Source: Clostridium minihomine (GTDB lineage: Bacteria > Bacillota > Clostridia > Oscillospirales > Acutalibacteraceae). From it: a stretch of DNA of 64,000 nt. The notes beneath the pieces are model-generated. The model saw only the letters and a program-made list of their open reading frames with translations, had not been told where the DNA came from and ran no database searches. The position numbers were made by a program, and so were the translations under genes. Every line of letters starts with the position of its first letter. Within the stretch, counting starts at the first letter, position 1. This document shows, in pieces, positions 1 through 9,700 of this stretch. The stretch lies in contig NZ_OEQH01000004.1 of the NCBI RefSeq assembly GCF_900240385.1, positions 62,001-126,000 of the forward strand. The letters run 5' to 3'.

Positions 1-95
1 CCGCCGGAAGTTTCTGATATTTTCTCTAAATCCAGCATCAGTTCAAAAACGTCTCGGGTAGCCTCAAAAAAAGAAAGGTGCAATGCATCACTCAT
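1..95 (-). CDS. CheX-like chemotaxis protein, N-terminal fragment
   Basis: The reading frame starts at the ATG on 95-93 and runs off the left edge, so only about 31 residues are visible (it begins MSDALHLSFFEATRDVFEL). The start overlaps the end of the hemerythrin gene (ATGAGTGA), which indicates translational coupling, and an AGGAGA ribosome site lies just upstream inside that gene. The opening pattern, a short lead then FFEAT.DVF.LM, resembles CheX/CheC-type CheY-P phosphatases, whose first helix looks like this. That assignment rests on a short stretch and on the chemotaxis-type neighbour, so it is tentative; a generic hypothetical protein is the alternative. Confidence 0.45.
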   Translation of the reverse strand, partial: MSDALHLSFFEATRDVFELMLDLEKISETSG

Positions 96-513
96 GGGGT
101 TCCATCTCCTTTCTTTTTGCGTAATCGGCAATTTTTTGATCTTCCGAAGCAACGTGATTAATCAGCCAGGCCAAAAGCTTGCCTGCAAATTGCTGCATCA
201 TCTGCTCCTCATAGCCTTTTTCTTCATATTCCCGTGCAACCTGAGCCACATAGGCCACCATATCTTGATGGATTTTCCGGTGGGACTCCATTTCCGGATA
301 CCCTAACTGGCGCTGCAAATTTTCTTCATCCCGAAAATGAGTCACCACATAGTCCTTCATGAATTCCAGTGTCCTGCCCACCTGTTCCGTCTTTTGCTCC
401 CACGGAATTGGCTTGCGAACGATTTCAACAAAATCAGTAACGCGCCGGAACAGTTCCTGATGCTGTTCATCAATCAGCGGAACCCCCAGCATATATTTAT
501 CTTTCCAGAGCAT
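88..513 (-). CDS. Bacteriohemerythrin (O2-binding di-iron protein)
   Basis: A 141-residue hemerythrin-fold protein. The iron ligands of the family are visible in order: the histidine in IDEQHQELF (about residue 18), HFRDEE (about 59-63), the pair in ESHRKIH (about 78-82), and HVASED (about 120-125). Length and spacing fit stand-alone bacteriohemerythrins, which bind O2 reversibly at a di-iron centre and serve in oxygen sensing, storage or delivery. In an anaerobe an oxygen-avoidance role is likely. The start follows an AAGGAAG ribosome site. The gene is coupled to a downstream CheX-like gene, which supports a link to aerotaxis or motility; that link is inference. Confidence 0.88.
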   Translation of the reverse strand: MLWKDKYMLGVPLIDEQHQELFRRVTDFVEIVRKPIPWEQKTEQVGRTLEFMKDYVVTHFRDEENLQRQLGYPEMESHRKIHQDMVAYVAQVAREYEEKGYEEQMMQQFAGKLLAWLINHVASEDQKIADYAKRKEMEPHE

Positions 514-556
514 AAAAACTTCCTTTCCAGCGCGAAAAGCATCGCGCTTTTTCCTT

Positions 557-605
557 TTTTCGGCAAAGTTTTCTTAAATTATACCACATTCTTCCTGAAC
601 TTCAA
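557..605 (-). promoter_or_regulatory. Promoter of the hemerythrin operon, sigma-A type with overlapping sigma-D-like match
   Basis: On the minus strand TTGAAG (605-600) and TATAAT (583-578) are separated by 16 bp, and the -10 is preceded by TGG (extended -10). Overlapping it is TATA-N15-GCCGAAAA (583-557), close to the sigma-D/sigma-28 consensus TAAA-N15-GCCGATAT. Since the operon carries a chemotaxis-like gene, dual control by the housekeeping and motility sigma factors is possible. Confidence 0.55.
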
Positions 606-743
606 GTTGGATAACCCTGAAATTCAAGCTGCATTTTTTAAGCTATGCCTTCTCACCGCATCATACGTTTTTGTGAGGTAAATTCTTTTTCACCTGAAAA
701 GGATATTTACTTATCAGCCCAAAACAAGTGAATGACTAATAAG

Positions 744-785
744 AAAAAGCGTGTGTTTCCGGATTCACCGAAAGCACACGCTTTT
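744..785. terminator. Bidirectional hairpin between ppdK and the hemerythrin operon
   Basis: AAAAAGCGTGTG (744-755) pairs with CACACGCTTTTT (774-785), with A and T runs at the two ends, so it can end transcription on either strand. It is the second hairpin after the ppdK stop. Confidence 0.7.
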
Positions 786-801
786 TGATCTTTTCCTTTT
801 C

Positions 802-832
802 AAAGAAGCTGCCGAAAAACGGCAGCTTCTTT
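802..832 (-). terminator. Intrinsic terminator of ppdK
   Basis: A perfect 13-bp stem (802-814 with 820-832) around a 5-nt loop lies 20 nt past the ppdK stop. Read on the minus strand it ends in CTTCTTTG. With the hairpin at 744-785 it forms a double terminator. Confidence 0.8.
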
Positions 833-852
833 CTGGGATATAACCGCTATTT

Positions 853-3489
853 TTATTTCTTGGCTCTCTTTTCCTTGATCACCGCCTGAGCCGCTGCCAA
901 ACGAGCGATCGGCACACGGAAGGGCGAGCAGGAAACATAGTCCAGTCCGGTGCGGTGGCAGAACTCCACAGAAGTGGGGTCGCCGCCGTGTTCACCGCAA
1001 ATGCCCACGTGCAGGTGCGCATTGGTGCTGCGGCCCTTTTCGGTAGCCATTTCTACCAAGCGGCCTACGCCGTTTTGATCGATATGGGCAAAGGGATCGG
1101 ACTCATAAATCTTATTCTCATAATAGTAATCCAAGAACTTACCAGCGTCGTCACGGCTAAATCCGAAAGTCATCTGGGTCAGGTCATTGGTGCCAAAGCT
1201 GAAGAATTCTGCCTCAGTGGCAATCTCGTCTGCGGTCAATGCAGCACGGGGGATTTCAATCATGGTGCCAACCTGATATTTCAGTTCCAAACCGGATTCT
1301 GCAATCAGCTTGTCGGCGGTGGCGGTTACCACGTCCTTGACGAACTTCAGCTCTTTGATTTCGCCTACCAGCGGAATCATAATATGGGGAACAATGTGGA
1401 TATTCTTCTTGCGGGAAACATTGATGGCCGCACTGATCACAGCAGTGGTCTGCATCTCTGCAATTTCCGGATAAGAAACAGTCAGACGGCAGCCGCGGTG
1501 TCCCATCATGGGGTTAAATTCGTGCAGGCTGGCAATTACTTCTTTGAGTTCCGCTACCGTGAGGCCCAGTTCAGAGGAAATCTCTTTGATATCTTCTTCC
1601 TTGGTGGGCAGGAATTCGTGCAGAGGCGGGTCAATAAAGCGGATAATAACCGGCAGCTCTTCCATTACGTCATAAATTCCTTCAAAGTCGCTCTGCTGAT
1701 AAGGCAGCAGCTTTGCCAGCGCCTTGCGGCGGGCTTCGGTAGTCTTAGCAACGATCATTTCGCGCATTGCCTTAATGCGATCACCTTCAAAGAACATGTG
1801 CTCGGTACGGCACAAGCCGATGCCCTGGGCACCGAACGCCTTGCCCTGAGCTGCATCATGGGGGGTATCGGCATTGGTGTAAACCTCGAGGCGGCGAACC
1901 TGATCGGCCCAATGCATATATTTGTCAAAATCACCGGAAATGGAAGCTTCCACAGTGGGAATTGCCTGTCCATAAATGTTACCGGTGGAACCATCGATAG
2001 ACATATAATCGCCTTCGCGAATGGTCTGGCCGCCCAAGGTGAAGAATTTCTCTTCTTCGTGCATCACGATGTCACCGCAGCCGGAAACACAGCAAGTGCC
2101 CATACCGCGGGCAACAACAGCCGCGTGAGAGGTCATGCCGCCGCGAACGGTGAGGATGCCCTGTGCCACTGCCATGCCTTCAATATCTTCCGGGGAGGTT
2201 TCCAAACGGGCCAAGATGATCTTTTCACCCTTGTCGCTCCACGCTTTGGCTTCTTCAGCGGTAAATACCACTCGGCCGCAAGCCGCTCCGGGGGAAGCTG
2301 CCAAACCTTTGCCGATTGCCTTGGCTTTTTTCAGCTCTGCCGGGTCAAACTGCGGGTGAAGCAAAGAGTCCAGCTGCTTGGGATCCACACGAAGAACTGC
2401 TTCTTCGGTATCAATTTTGCCTTCTTCCACCAAGTCAACGGCAATCTTCAGTGCCGCTGCGGCGGTGCGCTTGCCGTTTCTGGTCTGCAGCATGTACAGC
2501 TTGCCGTTTTCAATGGTAAATTCCATATCCTGCATGTCGGCATAATGATCTTCCAGACGCTGAGCGGTTTCTGCAAACTGCTCATACACTTCCGGCAGAA
2601 CATCCTTTAAATGAGCAATCTCTTCGGGAGTGCGGATACCGGCCACAACATCCTCACCCTGAGCATTGATCAAATATTCGCCGAACAGTCTCTTCTCGCC
2701 GGTGGCGGGGTTTCTGGTAAACGCCACGCCAGTACCGGAAGTATCGCCGGTATTGCCGAACACCATGGACTGCACATTCACCGCAGTGCCCCAGTCATAG
2801 GGAATCTCGTTCATGCGGCGGTACACATTGGCGCGGGGGTTGTCCCACGAACGAAACACGGCTTTAACCGCTTCCATCAGCTGTACGCGGGGCTCTGTGG
2901 GGAATTCGCTGCCCATCTTTTCGCGGTACAACGCTTTAAAGCGAACAACCAAATCCTTCATATCTTCAGCGGTCAGTTCGGTGTCGAGCTTCACGCCTTT
3001 TTCTTTTTTCTTGGCATCAATTACTTTTTCAAAGTCGCTCTTAGACATCTCCATAACCACGTCGGAGAACATCTGAACGAAGCGGCGGTAAGAGTCGTAA
3101 GCAAAACGAGGGTTATTGGTTAAAGCCGCCAGGCCTTCTACCACAGTATCATTCAAACCCAGGTTCAAAATGGTGTCCATCATACCGGGCATAGAAGCTC
3201 TTGCACCAGAACGGACCGATACCAACAGAGGGTTTTTGGGATCTCCGAATTTTTTGCCGCAGATTTCTTCCATCTTTGCCAGATATTCATAAATCTGAGC
3301 CTGAATTTGCTCATTGATCTGCCTGCCGTCGTTATAATACTGAGTGCAGGCTTCGGTTGTAATGGTAAATCCCTGCGGTACCGGCATTCCCAGCACCGTC
3401 ATTTCCGCCAGGTTCGCGCCTTTGCCGCCCAGCAGGTTTCTCATGCTTCCGTTTCCTTCTGAAAACAGGTATACATACTTATGACCCAT
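853..3489 (-). CDS. ppdK: Pyruvate, phosphate dikinase
   Basis: An 878-residue cytoplasmic enzyme that interconverts pyruvate + ATP + Pi with phosphoenolpyruvate + AMP + PPi. In fermenting clostridia it often replaces or backs up pyruvate kinase. The N-terminal ATP-grasp region shows LLGGKGANLAEM and VSVRSGARASMPGMMDT. The swivelling phosphohistidine domain shows GGMTSHAAVVARGMG, whose His carries the phosphate. The C-terminal TIM barrel has GLCRTEHMFF, GHRGCRL and SFGTNDLTQMTFG, with the catalytic Cys in GICGEHGGD. The length matches the family and nothing is missing. The start ATG has an AGGAGG site (AGGAGGTTAACAGT). The gene is monocistronic between its own promoter and a double terminator. 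Confidence 0.97.
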   Translation of the reverse strand: MGHKYVYLFSEGNGSMRNLLGGKGANLAEMTVLGMPVPQGFTITTEACTQYYNDGRQINEQIQAQIYEYLAKMEEICGKKFGDPKNPLLVSVRSGARASMPGMMDTILNLGLNDTVVEGLAALTNNPRFAYDSYRRFVQMFSDVVMEMSKSDFEKVIDAKKKEKGVKLDTELTAEDMKDLVVRFKALYREKMGSEFPTEPRVQLMEAVKAVFRSWDNPRANVYRRMNEIPYDWGTAVNVQSMVFGNTGDTSGTGVAFTRNPATGEKRLFGEYLINAQGEDVVAGIRTPEEIAHLKDVLPEVYEQFAETAQRLEDHYADMQDMEFTIENGKLYMLQTRNGKRTAAAALKIAVDLVEEGKIDTEEAVLRVDPKQLDSLLHPQFDPAELKKAKAIGKGLAASPGAACGRVVFTAEEAKAWSDKGEKIILARLETSPEDIEGMAVAQGILTVRGGMTSHAAVVARGMGTCCVSGCGDIVMHEEEKFFTLGGQTIREGDYMSIDGSTGNIYGQAIPTVEASISGDFDKYMHWADQVRRLEVYTNADTPHDAAQGKAFGAQGIGLCRTEHMFFEGDRIKAMREMIVAKTTEARRKALAKLLPYQQSDFEGIYDVMEELPVIIRFIDPPLHEFLPTKEEDIKEISSELGLTVAELKEVIASLHEFNPMMGHRGCRLTVSYPEIAEMQTTAVISAAINVSRKKNIHIVPHIMIPLVGEIKELKFVKDVVTATADKLIAESGLELKYQVGTMIEIPRAALTADEIATEAEFFSFGTNDLTQMTFGFSRDDAGKFLDYYYENKIYESDPFAHIDQNGVGRLVEMATEKGRSTNAHLHVGICGEHGGDPTSVEFCHRTGLDYVSCSPFRVPIARLAAAQAVIKEKRAKK

Positions 3490-3570
3490 ACTGTTAACCT
3501 CCTAATTTTCTGCCTAATCTATCTGATCAGTTATCCTATCACTGGATACACTCTTCAGCATCCACTGTGA

Positions 3571-3579
3571 ATTATAGCA
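3571..3579 (-). promoter_or_regulatory. Extended -10 element upstream of ppdK
   Basis: The minus strand reads TGCTATAAT, a perfect TGnTATAAT extended -10, about 80 nt upstream of the ppdK ATG. No convincing -35 is seen, as expected when the TGn motif is present. The rest of 3490-3812 is A+T-rich and holds no gene. Confidence 0.5.
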
Positions 3580-3743
3580 AAGAAACTGTTAAAAATCTAT
3601 CCCATTTTCGGATTTATTTGTAAATTTTTTCACAATACCTTTCCATTTCGGATATTTTTTTAATAAAGTTGATGACATTGTCACATTTTTTTCAAAGATC
3701 CAACCCCGTATTAACAATATTTTAACAAAACAAAAATTAGGGC

Positions 3744-3771
3744 TTGCAAATTTTTGATGATATGCGATAAT
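3744..3771 (+). promoter_or_regulatory. Promoter of the glmU-like gene
   Basis: TTGCAA (3744-3749) and GATAAT (3766-3771) are separated by 16 bp, about 40 nt upstream of the chosen ATG. It places the upstream in-frame ATG at 3780 at or near the transcription start, which favours the downstream start. Confidence 0.5.
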
Positions 3772-3812
3772 AATAATGTATGATTTTTTGCGGAATTGAC
3801 GGAGGACAAACC

Positions 3813-4847
3813 ATGGAAAACTGTGCCATTATCCTTGCAGCAGGCGAGGGAAAACGAATGAAGTCCCGCGGCCCCAAGGTATTATGTCAGGTTTTGTTTA
3901 AACCTATGCTGGAATGGGTCATTGACGCCGTGGAAGGCGCCCACATTGGGAATGTTTGCGTTGTAACCGGGCACCTGCACAGTGAAGTGGAGTCCTTTTT
4001 GGCCAGCCTGGCCCAAACCAAGAAGCGACTCTCCCCTTTTGAACATGTGTATCAGGCCCAGCAAAAGGGAACCGGCCACGCTGTGATGATGGCAGAAGAA
4101 TTTCTTCAGCGTCACCGTGGGGGCAATGTGCTGATTCTAAACGGAGATGCCCCTTTTCTAAACCCAGAAACCATTCAGGCCGCTTTAGCGGAACATATAG
4201 AAAAAGGACAGGCTGTAACTGTAATTTCTGCAGAACCGCGAGATCCCTTCGGCTATGGGCGCATTGTGCGAAACCCCAAAAACGGGAACCTTCTTGCCAT
4301 TGTGGAAGAAAAAGAAGCCGACGAAGAAACCAAAAAAATTCGGGAGATTAATTCCGGCGCATATTGGTTTCAGGTGGACAGTCTGCTTGCGGTACTTTCC
4401 GGCATACAAAATAACAACAGCACGGGCGAGTATTACTTGCCCGACGCCATAAAATTGCTGATTTCCCAAAGTCAAAAGGCCGGCGCTTATCTGGCCGATG
4501 ACAGCAGCGTCGTATTGGGCGCAAATGACAGGGCACAGCTTGCCGAACTGAATTCCATTGCCAAAGAACGCGTGTTATCCCGTTTGATGGCCGATGGAAT
4601 CGATATCCCATGCCCTGACGGCATTTTAATCGGACCAGATGTCACCGCAGGACGCGACACACGCATCCTTCCGGGAAGTATTTTGTACGGCAACACCAGC
4701 GTTGGATCCGGCTGTGTCATCGGCCCCAACACTTTGCTGGAAAACACCACTGCGGGCAACAACTGCATTTTGCAGAATGTGCAATGCCGCGCAGTGACAC
4801 TGTCGGACGGACAATCGCCCGAACCCTTTACCACTTTACGCGCTTAA
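3813..4847 (+). CDS. GlmU-type UDP-N-acetylglucosamine pyrophosphorylase, C-terminally shortened
   Basis: 344 residues. The N-terminal half is a nucleotidyltransferase with the signature LAAGEGKRMKS. QKGTGHAVMMA, NGDAPFL and EEKEAD follow, as in GlmU, which makes UDP-GlcNAc from GlcNAc-1-P and UTP for peptidoglycan. Standard bifunctional GlmU is about 450 residues with a long left-handed beta-helix acetyltransferase domain. Here only a few hexapeptide-like turns remain (about residues 265-330) before the protein ends. So the uridyltransferase looks intact, while acetyltransferase activity is doubtful and would have to come from elsewhere. The start at 3813 has GGAGG 7 nt upstream. prs follows, an arrangement common in Bacillota. 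Confidence 0.82.
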   Translation: MENCAIILAAGEGKRMKSRGPKVLCQVLFKPMLEWVIDAVEGAHIGNVCVVTGHLHSEVESFLASLAQTKKRLSPFEHVYQAQQKGTGHAVMMAEEFLQRHRGGNVLILNGDAPFLNPETIQAALAEHIEKGQAVTVISAEPRDPFGYGRIVRNPKNGNLLAIVEEKEADEETKKIREINSGAYWFQVDSLLAVLSGIQNNNSTGEYYLPDAIKLLISQSQKAGAYLADDSSVVLGANDRAQLAELNSIAKERVLSRLMADGIDIPCPDGILIGPDVTAGRDTRILPGSILYGNTSVGSGCVIGPNTLLENTTAGNNCILQNVQCRAVTLSDGQSPEPFTTLRA

Positions 4848-4926
4848 TCGCGTGTACTGATAGATTTCAAAGTAACATAAACACCGCTGTCTTTTGGCGG
4901 TCAATCTGTTTAGGGGGATTTTTTCA

Positions 4927-5886
4927 ATGAATTTTCATGGTAAGGATATCAAGATTTTCGCGGCGAACGCCAGTCCGCGCGTAGCCAAGCAAATTTCCGA
5001 TTGCCTTAGCCTGCCTTTGGGGAAAGCAGAAGTTTCTACCTTCAGTGATGGTGAAATCGCAATGTCCCTGTTCGAATCCGTGCGCGGCTCTGACTGTTTT
5101 ATCGTACAGTCCACCTGCGCGCCGGTCAACAACAATATTATGGAGCTTCTGATCATGATCGATGCGATGAAACGCGCTTCTGCAGCTCGTATCACCGCTG
5201 TTATTCCGTACTTCGGCTATGCACGTCAGGATCGAAAGGCCAAGGCCCGCGACCCGATTTCCGCTAAGCTTGTGGCCGACCTGATCACCACCGCCGGAGC
5301 AGACCGGATCCTTACTATGGATCTGCATGCCCCCCAAATTCAGGGCTTTTTCAATATCCCTGTGGATCATCTTTTGGGCGCACCGATTCTCTCTTCGTTT
5401 TTAAAAGATCGAATCGGCAAAGATGTGGATGAGTACGTGGTGGTTTCCCCCGACCTCGGCTCCGTTACACGCGCCCGCAATTTCGGCGCAAGAATCGGCT
5501 GCCCTCTGGCGATTATTGACAAACGCCGTCAAAAAGCCAATGTTTCAGAAGTAATGAACATCATCGGTGATGTGCGCGGCAAAAAGGTGATTCTGGTGGA
5601 TGACATGATCGATACCGCCGGCACATTGTGTAACGCTGCCACCGCTTTGGTGGAAATCGGCGGTGCGGTTGATGTCATTGCCTGTGCCACTCATGGTGTG
5701 CTTTCCGGCCCTGCTGTAGAGCGCATCAAAAACAGCTGCATTTCTGAGCTGATTCTGCTGGATACCGTTCCGGTTCCGGAAGAAAAATGCCTCCCGAACT
5801 TTACGGTTCTGCCGGTGGCTCCTCTGTTCGCAGAAGCCATTGAGCGCATTTATGAAGACAAACCGGTTTCTCCCATGTTTATCTAA
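4927..5886 (+). CDS. prs: Ribose-phosphate pyrophosphokinase (PRPP synthetase)
   Basis: 319 residues, the usual length for class I PRPP synthetases, which transfer pyrophosphate from ATP to ribose-5-phosphate. PRPP feeds purine, pyrimidine, NAD, His and Trp synthesis. Visible signatures are the flexible-loop stretch ARQDRKAKARDPI, the metal/ATP region TMDLHAPQIQGFF, and the PRPP-binding loop VILVDDMIDTAGTL. The ATG at 4927 follows TAGGGGGA. A TTG 11 codons upstream lacks a site and is less likely. It lies about 80 nt after the glmU-like gene, plausibly on the same transcript, and ends at a terminator. purL at 32.3 kb uses its pathway product. Confidence 0.96.
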   Translation: MNFHGKDIKIFAANASPRVAKQISDCLSLPLGKAEVSTFSDGEIAMSLFESVRGSDCFIVQSTCAPVNNNIMELLIMIDAMKRASAARITAVIPYFGYARQDRKAKARDPISAKLVADLITTAGADRILTMDLHAPQIQGFFNIPVDHLLGAPILSSFLKDRIGKDVDEYVVVSPDLGSVTRARNFGARIGCPLAIIDKRRQKANVSEVMNIIGDVRGKKVILVDDMIDTAGTLCNAATALVEIGGAVDVIACATHGVLSGPAVERIKNSCISELILLDTVPVPEEKCLPNFTVLPVAPLFAEAIERIYEDKPVSPMFI

Positions 5887-5912
5887 AAACCGGGTAAAAG
5901 TAAGAAACAACA

Positions 5913-5940
5913 GGCGGGGTAGACTTCTACCCCGCCTTAG
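5913..5940 (+). terminator. Hairpin after prs
   Basis: GGCGGGGTAG (5913-5922) pairs perfectly with CTACCCCGCC (5927-5936) around a 4-nt loop. The stem is very G+C-rich but is followed by only a short T stretch, so termination may be partial and allow read-through into pth. Confidence 0.6.
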
Positions 5941-6074
5941 GTTGCAGTAAAAACAAATAGAATGGTCAGGCAAATAAAAAACAGGCTTTGCTCTTTCGGC
6001 TTGCCCGTTTTTGTAAAGCGGATGATGTCATATCCCCGCCTGACTTCCCCATATTGTAGGATAGAGGTGCATTT

Positions 6075-6686
6075 ATGCTGAAGAATTTCTTTTCCCGGCC
6101 CAGCTGGTCCCCGGGCCCGGTGCAGGCAATGATTGTCGGCTTGGGAAACCCGGGGCAAAAATATGAGAAAACCCGCCATAACGTGGGCTTTTTAACATTG
6201 GATTATCTGGCAGAAAAGCTGGGCGTCAAAATTGACCGCCTAAAGTTTAAAGGCCTTTGTGCCGAAACAACTCTGGCCGGTAAAAAGGTGCTTTTGCTCA
6301 AGCCCTCTACCTTTATGAATCTAAGCGGACAAAGTGTGATGGAAGCCATGCAGTTTTATAAGCTTTCACCGGAACAGGTAATTGTGGTGCTGGATGACAT
6401 TTCTCTGCCCCCCGGCCGCCTGCGCATCCGGCGCAAGGGAAGCGACGGCGGGCAAAACGGTATGAAAAATATCATTTATCTTTCGGGAAGCGACGCATTC
6501 CCCCGCATCAAAATCGGGATCGGCGCAAAACCGAATCCCCAGTGGGATTTGGCGGACTGGGTACTTTCCACCTTCTCCGCCCAAGAGGCCAAAAGTTTGG
6601 AAGAAGCCATCTCTCGTGCTGCCGAAGCACTGGAATTAATGGTGAACGGAAAAACAGACGAAGCGATGAACCGTTATAATTCCTGA
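6075..6686 (+). CDS. pth: Peptidyl-tRNA hydrolase
   Basis: 203 residues. It recycles tRNA by cutting the ester bond of peptidyl-tRNAs dropped by stalled ribosomes. GLGNPGQKYEKTRHNVGF contains the catalytic His and the conserved Asn. KPSTFMNLSGQSV and DDISLPPGRLRIR-GSDGGQNGMKNI are also family signatures, the last binding the tRNA 3' end. The start at 6075 follows GAGGTG. About 18 residues precede the usual start region (MIVGLGNPG), a small N-terminal extension; an internal ATG at 6129 could be the true start but has no visible ribosome site. It is followed by mfd, a conserved pairing. Confidence 0.95.
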   Translation: MLKNFFSRPSWSPGPVQAMIVGLGNPGQKYEKTRHNVGFLTLDYLAEKLGVKIDRLKFKGLCAETTLAGKKVLLLKPSTFMNLSGQSVMEAMQFYKLSPEQVIVVLDDISLPPGRLRIRRKGSDGGQNGMKNIIYLSGSDAFPRIKIGIGAKPNPQWDLADWVLSTFSAQEAKSLEEAISRAAEALELMVNGKTDEAMNRYNS

Positions 6687-6785
6687 CTTTCGGCACAAAA
6701 TACGACTATCTTTTTGTTTCGTTTTCCGTATGCTTAATAGAAGGACGGAATTACAGCACTCTTGCAGAAAAGCAGGTAGCGATTC

Positions 6786-9700
6786 ATGAAATTCTTAATC
6801 AATGCCATCCGCGCTCTAAAAGAATTCACAGCTTTGGATCAAGCTGTAAAATCCAAAGAGCTCCCGGCAGCCGTTACAGGGCTGTCGAGTATTCATAAGG
6901 CCCATATAATCTATTCGCTCTGCGCTTTGAACAAACGCAGAGCTTTTGTTGCTGCCTCTGAAGAAGCCGAGGCGCAGCGCCTTCACGATGATTTGTCCAT
7001 CATGGGCATGCACCCGGCTTTGTATCCTTTGCGGGACTTTAATTTTCGGGATACCCAAGGCAGTTCTCATGAATACGAACATCAGCGATTGCACGCTCTT
7101 TCCCGTTATTTAACCGGCAGCTGTGACTGCATCATCTTTTGTATGGATGCCGCCTTGCAGCACACATTGCCGCCGGAAGAGCTTGCCCGCCGAACGGTCA
7201 CCTTGCGTGCCGCTCAAGCCATTTCTCCACAGGATGTGGTAAATATTCTTTTGGCCTGCGGCTATGTGCGGGCAGATCAAATTGAGGGAACCGGGCAATA
7301 CGCTTTGCGGGGCGGAATTCTGGATTTCTTCACACCGGATGCAGAAAACCCGGTGCGCGTGGAGTTCTGGGGGGACGAAATTGACACGATTTCGTTCTTT
7401 GACCGGGAAACGCAGCGGCGCACTGTAAATATTCCCGAAATCACCATTGCTCCTTCTGTGGAAGCTTTAATCGAACACCCGGAAGAACTGGCGCAAAAAA
7501 TTCGCAAACATGCTTCTTCTCTGCGGGGAAAATCAGCAACCGCCGCCAAAGAGGTGTTAAATGCAGAAGCAGATAAGCTTTCTGCCGGTGTCCAGCTGGG
7601 CTGCGCGGATAAATATCTGCCTTTCTTATACGAAAAAACTGCTACCGTGTTTGATTATGCCGACGAAAACACGTTATTGTTCGTATCGGAACCGGTAAAG
7701 GGCAAAGAACGGATCCGCACCACCCAATGGCAATGGGGCGAAGATTTAAAGGATTATTTATCCCACGGGATTCTTTGCAAAGGCTTGGATACTTACAGTA
7801 CCGACTGGCAATATGCTTTAGAGCACTTCATTTCTTTCGGTGCCATCTATCTGGATGCTTTTGCCCGGGGCAGCTACGAAACGCCTATCAAGACTTTGCA
7901 AAACGTCAATGCCCGCCAAAGCTCCGTTTGGAGCGGAAGTATGCAGCTTTTAACAGAAGATGTTCAGTCTATGATGCACAGCAACTGGTGCTGTGTGGTG
8001 CTGGCCGGAAGCCAGCGCGCCGCCCAAACCACCGCGGCAGACTTACAGGCACAGGGCGTGAATGCCATTTATGTGGCAGAGCCGGAACAACTGCACCCCG
8101 GCCAGGTTTTGGTAACAGAAGGCGGATTAAGCGCCGGACTGGAATACCCCGGTGCGGCTTTTGGCCTGATTACCCACGGACGGCTTTTGTCTCAACGAAA
8201 AAGCAAGCAAAAAAAACGTGCCAAAAACAGTCAGGAAATTTATAGCCTTGCCGAGCTTTCTCCCGGCGATTATGTGGTGCATTCTTCCCACGGAATCGGT
8301 GTGTTTGAAGGGATTCATAAAATCAGCATGCAGGGCGTCGTAAAAGATTACATGAAGCTGCGGTACGCCAAAAGCGACACATTGTATGTGCCGGTTACTC
8401 AGCTGGATTTGGTTTCGAAGTACATCGGCCCCAGAGAGGATTCTCAGGTTCGGCTGCACCGGCTGGGCGGTGCCGACTGGCAGAAAACAAAAGCCCGGGT
8501 GCGCAGCGCCGTGAAGGACATGGCCAAAGAACTGATTCAGCTTTATGCCCAGCGTATGAATGCCAAAGGCCACGCCTTTTGTGCAGACACCGAGTGGCAG
8601 CGGGATTTTGAATCTCATTTTGAATTTGAAGAAACCGAAGATCAATTGCGGTGCATTGAAGAAATCAAGGCAGACATGGAACGGGAATCCCCCATGGATC
8701 GCCTGCTTTGCGGCGATGTGGGCTTTGGCAAAACCGAAGTTGCCCTGCGGGCCGCCTTTAAATGCATCAGTGATTCCAAACAATGCGCCATGCTGGTTCC
8801 CACCACCATTCTGGCCTGGCAGCATTACCAAACCATCTTAAAGCGGATGGAAGGCTTCCCCATAAAGGTGGAGCTTTTGTCGCGCTTTCGCACGCCCAAG
8901 CAGCAAGAAGAGATCCTTAGCCGTCTGCGCCGGGGCGAGGTGGATTTTGTGGTGGGAACCCACCGGCTGGTATCCAAAGATGTACGCTTTCGAGATTTGG
9001 GACTGGTGATTATCGATGAGGAGCAACGTTTTGGCGTGGCACAAAAAGAAAAGCTAAAAGATCTGTGCAAAAATGTAGATGTGGTAACACTTTCGGCCAC
9101 CCCCATTCCCCGTACCCTGAACATGGCTTTGTCTGGAATTCGGGACATGTCTGTGATTGAAGAAGCCCCCCACGATCGCCACCCGGTACAAACCTATGTG
9201 CTGGAACATGACAACGGAATTCTGGCCGACGCAATTCATCGTGAACTGCGTCGGGGCGGACAGGTTTATTACCTTCACAATGATATCGGAACAATCGATC
9301 GAGTCAGCGCCACGCTGCAAAGTTTGGTTCCCCACGCACGCATTGGAATCGGCCACGGCAAGATGAATGAAAATGAGCTGTCAGAAGTTTGGCGCAAGCT
9401 GGTGGATCAAGAAATTGACGTGCTGGTCTGCACCACCATTATTGAAACAGGTGTGGATGTGCCCAACGCCAACACCCTGATTATCGATAATGCCGACCGG
9501 ATGGGGCTTTCGCAGCTACACCAGCTGCGTGGCCGCGTCGGTCGTTCCTCACGCCGTGCATATGCCTATCTGACCTTTACCCGCAATAAAGTGCTGTCTG
9601 AAATTGCCCAGAAGCGTCTGTCTGCCATTCGGGAGTTCACCGAATTCGGTTCCGGCTTTAAAATTGCCATGCGCGATTTGGAAATTCGCGGTGCAGGCAA

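Noticed and set aside
955-2610. Long plus-strand frame (551 codons) opposite ppdK
   Set aside because: It is the antisense shadow of a certain gene with strong codon bias; the translated product has no domain, and there is no ribosome site or promoter.
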